Origin: Argyresthia goedartella
Lineage: Eukaryota; Arthropoda; Insecta; Lepidoptera; Argyresthiidae
NCBI GenBank assembly: GCA_949825045.1
Contig: OX463813.1
Span: 3,410,001 to 3,474,000 of the forward strand
Direction: 5' to 3'
DNA: 64,000 bases
Below are positions 54,709 through 64,000 of the stretch, piece after piece (position 1 is the first letter of the stretch; every line of letters starts with the position of its first letter). The position numbers and the translations under genes are program-made. The notes beneath the pieces were generated by a model. That model saw only the letters and a list, made by a program, of their open reading frames with translations. It had not been told where the DNA came from and made no database searches.

Positions 54709-56217
54709 ATAGAAAAATATCATGTTATTATTCTAATCATCATGCTCGCAATGGCTGATTTTACGTATCCGAAGGTTTCACACACACACATACATACATA
54801 CTTACATTGCCCATACGGTTTGGCAAAGGTACCTTTTGTATTAAAAATATGCATATCTACTTGAGAATGTTCCTTAATCCGTAGATCTGAGCTTTTTTTA
54901 GAGCTTTGCAATCGGAAAAAAATATGCCTATACCCTATATATTGTGTTACCAGCAGCTGGGCTTTTAATTAAGGACGTTAAAATAACGTGTGTCTGTAAC
55001 GTAACCATAACATTAATTTTATTAATAAATTAAATTTCAGAGTTTGTTAACTTTCTAACAAAATTTGAATTGCCCTCAATGTAAAGCACGGTAATTTGAC
55101 AACTTACTATCAACACGACAGTTGACAGATATACTTTGATTTTTGCACTAGTTCCCCCCGTACCACGACATGCCTTGTACCAAGTAATTCAACGACATGA
55201 GTTACGAGTCTAATTGTGGAGTTAATTAACATAATGATGATTTACTAATACGTGCAAACGATTGTTAACGGAGCATGTTATTATCAGTTTTACTAAATGC
55301 CCACATGCCGGTAACAGACTGTATATATATTCTTGGTGACAGAGATATGAATTATGCGCCTTATAGATCCTATGTCAGTAATGGTGGCTTTTCCTAGTAA
55401 GATTAGTTGAGATACGGTCAGACTCATATATGAAATGTCCTTGCTTGTTATCTACCAGCACTTACTTTTAACACAATATCAGGATTTGAATAAGTATTTT
55501 TGGATTTAAAATAGTACGGGTATTGAGGCATGTGACAGAAACATTAGCAACATAATAAATTACTATATCGGGTAACATAATAATTTAGTATGTAGCTGGC
55601 TTACCTTATTCATTTTTGTATTAACAAACACAGATGTTTACCTATGAAATCAGCGTTTTGTATGGAGAAATTGGAGAAACTAAATTTTCATTACAAATAA
55701 TACATAATAATAGCTTTTTTTTGGGAATGAAAAATCATAATTTTATCAAACTTTGTGTGAATGAATGAGACAACATTTAGTTAGCTATCCACAAAATTAA
55801 TATTTTTTTTTAAAATTTGTCAGCTGTTAAAAAATATTACGAATCTTATCGTGAAAATGTATGACATTTAGGACGAACTGATTTTGAAGATTTAATTTTA
55901 GATATCAAACTAATAATTAAAAGAAAATTTAATATGTAGATGTATATCTTTGAAATTAACTTTAAAACATAAAAAATATGGAAATCTATTGAATTAAATA
56001 AAATTATTGAGACAACATTTACATAGCCGCAAATTTGATTAATTTTTTGAAAATTGTCAGCTCTAAAAAAATATTACGAACCTTAACATGAAAATGGATG
56101 ATATTAGGACGATCTGATTTTGAAGATTTAATTTTAGGTATCAAACTAATAATTATAATAAAATGTGATATGTAGATGTAAAACTTTGAAATTAACTTTT
56201 AAATATTAAAAAAAATA
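54709..56217. other. AT-rich DNA with a diverged 230-bp duplication
   Basis: About 55790-55990 and 56010-56220 are diverged direct copies sharing TTTTGAAGATTTAATTTTAG and ATCAAACTAATAATTA. No gene is seen. Confidence 0.55.
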
Positions 56218-56390
56218 TGGAAATGTATTATGAACTCCTGAATCTGAGTCAAAAGTCACATCGCTTGACGTGACTTTTGACTCAGTTTTTCAGCCAGCCA
56301 ACCAGCAGACACCTTGTAAATATATTGGGTGCTTACCTATGAAGTTGGCGAAATTTTCTTACAGATTCAGGAGTTCATAATACATTTCCA
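56218..56390. mobile_element. Nested perfect inverted repeats
   Basis: A 29-bp outer arm (56218-56246, including TATTATGAACTCCTGAATCT) is exactly complementary to 56362-56390. Inside, CTGAGTCAAAAGTCA (56244-56258) pairs exactly with 56271-56285. It is likely a small foldback transposon. Confidence 0.8.
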
Positions 56391-57134
56391 TTATTTTTTT
56401 AAGAAATGAAAAAAATATACCAAATCCGTTCAGCTATTTTTGCGTGACTCAGTAAAAACATTCACACAATCTTTCACACTAAATAGGAAGACAACAGCGT
56501 GCTATATATAATTATTCACAGAGTAAGTAGTTATGTATAGTGAATTTTTCAAGCGAGCCGTCAAGGTCCGTAGCTGTAAAGGATGGAACTGCAATATAAA
56601 GAAAATTATAATTTCCTATCATTCATTACTCTACAGCTTCGGCGATGGGGTTACCCCCCCTGTTATATTTATAACTGAAATAAAAAAAAAAACAATTCCC
56701 GACACAAAATGAATCCGTAGGTCTAAAATTTGGCTGACATATTTCCTTGTTAAAAGCTGATAACTTTAGAAACGCTGAATCGATTTAAATAAATCAAAGC
56801 CAAGAAAGAACCATTGCAGGAAAGTCAACATTTACAGAAAACCGCATTTAAATACGTCACACAGACAGACAGACACAGAGACAGACAGACACACAGACAG
56901 TGAGACAGCCGCTCCTAACATGTAACACTGATCGTTTGCGTTGGAGGTTAAAAAGATGTACATAATAACTGGTTAAAACTGCCCAGGTTTTACGGGAAAA
57001 TGGCATCTTAAGATGCCGTTAGCCCCTCCGGCTCCCCAAGGAGCGTAAAATCGGCGCGCGATTTTCAACCTTAGGGATTGGTTATTGAGTCTAAAACCTA
57101 TGAAAAATTTTGTGGGGCCAGCGGGGCTTGAGAG

Positions 57135-57290
57135 GTTAAGGGTTCGTACTCAAAGTGTGCCAAACGGGACCCTATTACTAAGCGTCCGCTGTCCGTCCGC
57201 GTGTCCGTCAAAGGGTCCGTCTCAAGAACCGTAATAGGTAGAGAGTTAATATTTTCACAGAATGTTACAGCGAATTTCTGTAGCGGCAAC
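57135..57290 (+). mobile_element. 'GGTTCCGTACC' repeat, 5' fragment
   Basis: A diverged first third of the family (CCAAACGGGACCCTATTACT, then CCGTCCG), lying just upstream of a full copy. Confidence 0.6.
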
Positions 57291-57356
57291 AGATATACAT
57301 GAGATTTTGTAAATTACAAGGGACAAGAGACTGGTATAAAAACCAAGCTCTGGTAG

Positions 57357-57775
57357 TTTTTAGGGTTCCGTACCCGAAGGGTTCCAAACGGGACCCTATT
57401 ACTAAGACTTCGCTGTCCGTCCGTCCGTCCGTCCGTCCGTCTGTCACCAGGCTGTATCTCAAGAACCTAGCTAGCTAGAGAGTTGAAATTTTCACAGATT
57501 ATGTATTTCTGTTGCCGCTATAACAACAAATACTAAAAAACAGGATAAAAGAAATATTTAAGGGGGCTCCCATACAACAATTCTTTCAATACCACATACA
57601 AACTTATGGATGCACCTGGTTAAGTACATGGAGTGTGAAAGTAACCGCACCAATAACTTTGTAAACAATATTTTGCTGTGTAAAATCCAAACTATTCACT
57701 CCACACCATCGCTTCCATTGAACGGTGGTACGGAACCCTTCGTGCGCGATTTAGACTCGCACTTGACCGGTTTAT
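57357..57775 (+). mobile_element. 'GGTTCCGTACC' repeat, copy 4
   Basis: A full-length copy, nearly identical to 51192-51605, with (CCGT)n at about 57413-57440. A further end fragment lies at 57795-57845. Confidence 0.8.
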
Positions 57776-58595
57776 TTGGTTTTTGTTTCCTTTTTTGATG
57801 GTACGAAACCCTTCGAGTGGGAGCCCGACTCGCACTTCGATTTTTTCAAACAGACACAGACTGGAAAAAGAAATAAAAGAATATGGAACTTCATAAATTA
57901 ACTTAGAATTCGCATAAGTACCTCAAAACTTCATTAAAACTTACCATTATTGGTCTGAAAGCTCGGAACCCCATTTGTAAAAAACAAAAACTAAGTTTTT
58001 TTTTTCACAGATTTAGAAAGTATCTGCAAAGTTCGTAAAAAGTATCGAAATTATGATTTTTGAAACAAATAAACTGTTGTTTATTTATTTTGTTATTAAA
58101 CCACTGAAGTGACTGCTAGAACGGTTTACACGCTACTGAGTATGCTAAACTTGGCGTTACTGATATACCTCCAGACCGGATTTTTTACATTATCTGCAAA
58201 ACGGAGCTCAAAGGTCTTTAAATTTAAAACCAGACAGACATGCAGACGGAATGTGATATAGATAATGTTGTACCGAAACATTGACTCATTGATCTTTGGT
58301 GATACTATTACAGCGGAAGTCAAGCGAAGACATTTTTAAATCCAAACACAGCGTCACGCTTTTTCCTATACGGGGTGGAGGGGCACATCCTATACTTTTC
58401 CACGGCATGCGAAATTGGGTGAAAGTTCATGAACTTTCAATTGCGATTGGTTAGAGCATGCCGTGAAAACGTGGCCTTTCGTCAGATCAGAGTTACCTAG
58501 GTTGACACGGTACTTAAAAGGATATTTCAAGCGGCAGTTAATTTGAGCAGCTCACGGTAAATGTTTATGTAGTATAATTATCTTCATAATGATAA

Positions 58596-59025
58596 TGCGT
58601 ACAAAAACCGCACGTTACGATCAGCATAATGTTAAACTACTTGGTAAAAACTCATTTTTTATCTGAAAAATTACACATTATGACCATAATGTGAATTTTT
58701 CTACATATTATGACATTCAAATTTCGAACGCCGACGCCCGCCTGCGTGCCGCCCCTACTTTGTTTGTTAAGTTGGTACTACTGAACAAGCTAAACAAGTG
58801 CAAAGGAATTATCAATGCCACCATGCCGGTGGAACATGCGGTTCCTGAACACATTAAAGAGAGCTTATGATATGTGTGTAGATAAACTAGTGTATGTAAC
58901 TGTACATAATTAGGCATTAAAACTCTCGAGTGATATTGTTATGAAACTCGCCTTCGGCTCGTTTCATAAACCCACTCTCGAGTATTAATGCCCTCCAATA
59001 AGTAGCAGTCACATAAACTACTATT
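58596..59025 (-). mobile_element. Two-module palindromic element, copy 3
   Basis: An inverted copy with the same two modules as 446-922, including TTATGATATGTGTGTAGATA and the CTCGAG palindrome. The frame kept in copies 1 and 2 is broken here. Confidence 0.6.
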
Positions 59026-59333
59026 GTGTGTGTGTGTATTCTATTTTGAAATTTAGTTGCTGTTTTCTTGTTTGTATAAATCTTTTGTTATTAGCTGAAC
59101 CCGCATTGTTTCACTGAACATACTTACTCGGTTGGCTGGAAGTGATTTCTTTTAGGAATAATCGCGCCTTTGTACATTTTATTTCCCGCTGCGTTAATTG
59201 TTTTTACTGTTGTTTTATGCAACAAAGGATATAAATTAAACTAAGTTAAAAAAATGTATCCACTAATCCTGCACTTAAATAAGTACAAAGCTTCACCTCT
59301 GCTCGTGTACTTCGCAAGAATTTTAATAATTTG

Positions 59334-60385
59334 CATAAGTTTTGTCACACATGCGGTAGGTACATAAGTTTTGTCACACATGCGGTAGGTACATAAGTTT
59401 TGTCACAAATGCGGTAGGTACATAAGTTTTGTCACACATGCGGTAGGTACATAAGTTTTGTCACACATGCGGTAGGTACATAAGTTTTGTCACACATGCG
59501 GTAGGTACATAAGTTTTGTCACACATGCGGTAGGTACATAAGTTTTGTCACACATGCGGTAGGTACATAAGTTTTGTCACACATGCGCTAGGTACATAAG
59601 TTTTGTCACACATGCGCTAGGTACATAAGTTTTGTCACACATGCGGTAGGTACATAAGTTTTGTCACACATGCGGTAGGTACATAAGTTTTGTCACACAT
59701 GCGGTAGGTACATAAGTTTTGTCACACATGCGGTAGGTATATAAGTTTTGTCACACATGCGGTAGGTACATAAGTTTTGTCACACATGCGGTAGGTACAT
59801 AAGTTTTGTCACACATGCGGTAGGTACATAAGTTTTGTCACACATGCGGTAGGTACATAAGTTTTGTCACACATGCGGTAGGTACATAAGTTTTGTCACA
59901 CATGCGGTAGGTACATAAGTTTTGTCACACATGCGGTAGGTACATAAGTTTTGTCACACATGCGGTAGGTACATAAGTTTTGTCACACATGCGGTAGGTA
60001 TATAAGTTTTGTCACACATGCGGTAGGTACATAAGTTTTGTCACACATGCGGTAGGTACATAAGTTTTGTCACACATGCGGTAGGTACATAAGTTTTGTC
60101 ACACATGCGGTAGGTACATAAGTTTTGTCACACATGCGGTAGGTACATAAGTTTTGTCACACATGCGGTAGGTACATAAGTTTTGTCACACATGCGGTAG
60201 GTACATAAGTTTTGTCACACATGCGGTAGGTACATAAGTTTTGTCACACATGCGGTAGGTACATAAGTTTTGTCACACATGCGGTAGGTACATAAGTTTT
60301 GTCACACATGCGGTAGGTACATAAGTTTTGTCACACATGCGGTAGGTACATAAGTTTTGTCACACATGCGGTAGGTACATAATTT
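59334..60385. repeat. 29-bp minisatellite, about 36 copies
   Basis: The unit is TACATAAGTTTTGTCACACA plus TGCGGTAGG, repeated head to tail for about 1.05 kb. Only rare single-base variants occur (CACAAAT, GCGCTA, GTATAT). Confidence 0.97.
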
Positions 60386-60419
60386 ATCATATCACATAAA
60401 TTATAGACTAATATTAAGT

Positions 60420-61985
60420 AGTATTTAATCGCACAGCAAATATACATATTTTCACAGCAAATACACGTATATTTCGTATATATTTATTGCACATAAAACA
60501 AAATAAGATATAATAAACAGAAAGGACATCTACAAAGGCATGCTTAGCTCTAAATAGAGATCTCTTCCAGCAAACCCAAGGTTGATAAGAATAATTTAAT
60601 ATACAGGATAGACCTATGTGCAGTGCAGTGTAGGAACACTCTGATAAAAAATAGTTAATTAAATGAGTGATTGCAGGAAGCAGCTCGTCGAGCACGCTCC
60701 TGATCATTCGAGGACAAATTTTGTCATCTCCAACAGCTTTAGAAGAAATTGCCAGCACTGCCTTCCTAACAGCATCGACTCCAACCGGGCTGAACTCGAA
60801 AGGAGTAGTAGTAGCAGCAGGTCTTAACCGGAGGCTACGCAGGGTGGCTTCCTTGACGATAAAGTCCATCACGACAGGGGGGGCCGAGAAGAATCTATTG
60901 AGACCGTTGAGATCGACATTACCGACTGGCAGATCCCGGGACTTACCGACGCCAAGAGTACGTAGAAACTTCCACACCTGAGCAGGAGTGTAGTTCTCGA
61001 TGCACTCGTATATGTGGCGGCGCTTAGCGTCACGACACATACGGTTGCATTGATTACGGAGAGATTTGAATGTGTGAAAGTTCTCGTTAGTTGGGTCTTT
61101 CTTGTAGCGGCATTTAGCTCGGTTCCTCATTAGGCGTTTGATAACGTCGTTAAGCCAAGGTGCGGGCAGGTGCTTCACCCTAACTCTCTTGATCGGAGCG
61201 TGTCTGTCAAACAACCCCAAGATAATTGTGTTGAAGTTGTTGACTTTGTCATCAACGGTCTCGCTAGAGATGACGGGGGACCAATCAATAGAGGAGGCAT
61301 CAGCTTTAAGAGAGTCAAGATCCAATTTTTTAAAGCTGCGAATATCTAAGAATTTAGCTCTACTCTTGGGAGACCTTATCTGGTATGATAAAAATATCAG
61401 ATCATGGTAAGAGAAAGGGGTATTGATTTGACCGTGAGCAGCTACCTTGTCAGGATCGGATGTTATAATCAGATCAAGGAGGGAGGGTGTACAATGAGGC
61501 TGAAAGTGAGTAGCATCGAGGGGAAGAATATGCATATTCAAGGAGTCAACAATCGACTGGAGTTTATCAGAGCGGCAGTTATTTTTGAGAAGACAGGTGT
61601 TAAAATCACCAAGAATAAGAGTATCACTATACAGTGGGGTCAATTCATTCAAAAGGGATTCGAACGACTCAAAGTAGTCTATACGAAGAGAAGGGCTGTA
61701 GAAAACACCTAGAAGAACCTTATTATGGTGAAGACAGATTTCCAAGAAAAGATACTCCGCAGATTCGGAGTATTGACTTATACACTTTTTATGTTAAGTA
61801 TTTTTGTTGTTCTTGAACATGTTCAACCTAATACTTACGAAGGATAAAGAGGGCTTCGCTTCGCTCACCCCCTTTACCCTTCACCTAAGCTACCGCAGTA
61901 TTTTGCCCTGATATTTGCTGTAAAAGTCAGTATATTTGCTGTGAAAATCAGTATTATTGATGTGCAGTTTAATATTTCCCATATT
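60420..61985 (-). mobile_element. Type B MITE interrupted by a LINE
   Basis: The two ends match the uninterrupted type B element at 22010-22255. On the minus strand, 61985-61795 is its first part with the hairpin core, and 60470-60420 is its last part (GCTGTGCGATTAAATACT). A LINE copy fills 61785-60475. Confidence 0.65.
60475..61785 (-). mobile_element. LINE copy, 5' truncated and internally deleted
   Basis: The minus-strand frame (61745 down to 60414) has endonuclease motifs: GVFYSPSLRIDYFESF, LILGDFNTCLLKN, YHDLIFLSYQI. The start of the reverse transcriptase domain follows (VGDDKICPRMIRSVLDELLP). Near 60640 it jumps to 3' UTR sequence, so nearly all reverse transcriptase codons, including any catalytic FADD, are missing. 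The 3' UTR matches 245-430 and 8425-8600. It cannot encode an active enzyme. Confidence 0.75.
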
Positions 61986-62048
61986 AAAAATATTAAAGGA
62001 CACTTCTATTTAATTGAGTCCCTTCAACGAACCGTCACATGGGTGATT

Positions 62049-62178
62049 GTATACCTCGCGCCACTAATTAAGAGCGCTGGGCGACGTTGGCGGGAATTAC
62101 TGCGCATATGTACAGGTATTGAAAAGTGACTACTGCGCATTAAAGGCCACCGCTCATAACTCGTGGCGTGAGGTATAC
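62049..62178 (+). mobile_element. 130-bp MITE, copy 1
   Basis: It has inverted ends GTATACCTCGCGCCAC and GTGGCGTGAGGTATAC, with interior GAGCGCTGGGCGACGTTGGC. Confidence 0.8.
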
Positions 62179-62640
62179 CAGCGCCGATGCGGTACTTCGA
62201 CCACTATAGTCAAGACAGGCAGGGCTGGATTTACCAATAGGCTAAGCCGGCTGGAGCCTAGGCATATTGTAGAGGGTGGAAAATTTGAGGCCAACTTTTT
62301 TTCATGTCTTCATTGGTAACGAGGAGGATTTAATCTAAATAAAATTTTAAGGGCTGCTTGTGCTACCCTTATCGATGCTTCTTTCTCATTACTTCACTTG
62401 CTAGGCTTGTAGTTTAATAATAAAATATAGCATGTCAAAAAAGTGGGTTATATGGTCATATTCAAAGTTGGTTATCTCGTGCCCTAAATAACTTAGTGTT
62501 GGCGTCATACAATGTTTTGTTTCTTATTTTGTGCCCGATCGAATTATATATGTTTTGTAAGTTGCCGCTACCTAGTCCAAGGTTCATTAGTTTGTGCCCA
62601 TTGTCCTTTCGGACGACTGCTGCTTTCTCATTACTCTACT

Positions 62641-62766
62641 TATACCTCGCGCCACGAATTAAGAGCGCTGGGTGACGTTGGCGGGAATTAATGCGCACAT
62701 GTACAGGTATTGAAAAGTGATCACTGCGCATTCAAGGTCACCGCTCATAGCTCGTGGCGCGAGGTA
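62641..62766 (+). mobile_element. 130-bp MITE, copy 2
   Basis: The same element: TATACCTCGCGCCACGAATT to CTCGTGGCGCGAGGTA. Confidence 0.8.
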
Positions 62767-62959
62767 AATTTAAACTAATTTAAACTAGCCATTTTAAATT
62801 TCGCTTGCGCCGCCGCCCTTTTGTGGTATCAAGTTACACGTCTAGCTATGACAAAGATATACTATTTTAAACATTGTAGCCTAGGCATTTGGTAGTTTTA
62901 AAATTGTTGATATTATAGATCTTGATATGCTCTTTCTGAATTAATACTTTGCCACCTCG

Positions 62960-63062
62960 TACACCTCGCGCCACGAATTAAGAGCGCTGGGCGACGTCGG
63001 CGGGAATTACTGCGCATATGTACTTACAGGTACTAAGGCCACCGCTCATAACATGTGGCGCG
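62960..63062 (+). mobile_element. 130-bp MITE, copy 3 (internal deletion)
   Basis: The same ends, but about 25 bp of the interior are missing and the right end is decayed (ATGTGGCGCGGCC). Confidence 0.75.
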
Positions 63063-64000
63063 GCCCTTTATTGGATAGTGGCGCCATTTTATTTTATAGG
63101 TATTTGATTATAACTCCTCCCCGGCTCATTCTACGATAAAACAGTCGTCTAATAATTTGAACAAGAGAAAAATTCCTGTAAATATTGCCTCAACTTTATT
63201 ATTGTAAAATTTACAGTTTTAGTAGTATGAGCGCAACAAACTGTTCTTCAACATGCGCTTTGGCCATTCAATTAAAGTGGGTCCCCGTACAAGGGACGTG
63301 TTTTTAGCACTTTAAATTCCTCCCTTTAATTTTTTTAATCAATAAAAGTTTATAAACAAAGTAGACAATTTTCCGATTCCGCAGGCTACAAATAAAACTA
63401 CACTAAAATTAGTTTTGAGGAATTTCAACTGTCATTTGCTTGTTTATAGTATTTTAAATACCAACTTGTCTTAATCTTCACTATAGCTACATCAGTGAAA
63501 CATTTTACGGTATCTCGTTTGAAGCTTCTTCTTTACATAAAAAATAATATTTTAGGCTTTCTTCGACCGGCAGAAGTAGAAGGTGAATACTGCGACGTCC
63601 CATAATGTCCAGCGGTTGCATACGAGCCACAAACGCCGCCACAACCACGCCACAACGAAAGCCAAAGCGAAACCGTCATTGTGACATAGCTAAGGCAACT
63701 CTCAGAGTTGAGTGCTGTTCATTAATATGGGCCTTAATGATGTTCTTATCTGTTAACTAATTAGAAGACACGCCTTCGGAATCGCTGACCCAGACTGCCA
63801 TACTAATGTCACGTGGCTTGATTTATGCGCGATAAACTTATGAATGACATCCACATGGTCACCAATTAAGTCCCTACTAGCCGTTCGCGCAAAGTCGTGG
63901 TAAAGTTGCCAGTTTATACTAACTTTAGCCACCTCCCTTCCTTAGCACAGTCCCGGCGCAAAATCCCTCATTGGTCATTTAGACGTCTTCGCTCTACCTA
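63063..64000. other. No gene seen
   Basis: AT-rich sequence without a credible exon. 63615-63680 has a repeat-like 'ACAAACGCCGCCACAACCAC' block distantly like the 33169 MITE interior. Confidence 0.35.

Noticed and set aside
54387..54864. Repeat proteins on both strands (SLASGFIFIT and MNPLAKLVIK repeats)
   Set aside because: They arise because the 30-bp unit is a multiple of three without stops. There is no start context, no splice signal and both strands are open.
60667..61712. Several plus-strand frames of 60-104 codons
   Set aside because: Antisense shadows of the LINE frame on the minus strand.

Overview
This window is from an animal nuclear genome, most likely a moth or butterfly. The evidence is a multi-exon gene with canonical GT-AG introns, AT-rich non-coding DNA, insect-type non-LTR retrotransposon fragments, and many copies of short tRNA-derived SINEs and foldback/MITE-like repeats of the kind that crowd lepidopteran introns. 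There is no operon structure, no CRISPR array and no rRNA. I assigned exons by matching reading frame, splice sites and intron phase by eye; no database search was run.

Region by region. Positions 1-12349 hold no confident host exon. They contain SINEs, MITEs, LINE tails, a decayed two-exon gag-like gene on the minus strand (3969-5121), an 87-bp tandem array (9236-9835) and an inverted-repeat element (about 9890-10390). Positions 12350-41958 (+) carry the 3' part of one large gene for a multi-immunoglobulin single-pass membrane protein. I can follow 22 exons with consistent phases: the end of one Ig domain, five complete Ig domains, a last Ig-like domain, an optional 18-nt exon, a transmembrane exon and a long cytoplasmic tail with at least two mutually exclusive C-termini. 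The start of the gene lies upstream of the window or in unrecognised exons. Its introns carry an intact-looking 928-codon LINE (23838-26624), tandem arrays that touch two 5' splice sites, and several SINE/MITE insertions.

Positions 41959-48870 hold the 3' UTR, AT-rich intergenic DNA and two SINEs. A short cysteine-rich 3'-terminal exon of another gene lies on the minus strand at 48874-49023. Positions 49024-64000 are repeat-dominated: two large young minisatellites (54241-54708 and 59334-60385), a nested palindrome (56218-56390), an internally deleted LINE nested inside a MITE (60420-61985), and three copies of a 130-bp MITE near 62-63 kb.

The most notable observations are four. A 52-bp array amplifies an exon end together with its 5' splice site. 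The reading frame of another Ig exon runs on through a cysteine-containing minisatellite. The gene has alternative cytoplasmic tails and an 18-nt microexon. A roughly 100-bp hairpin core recurs inside elements that have four different sets of ends.
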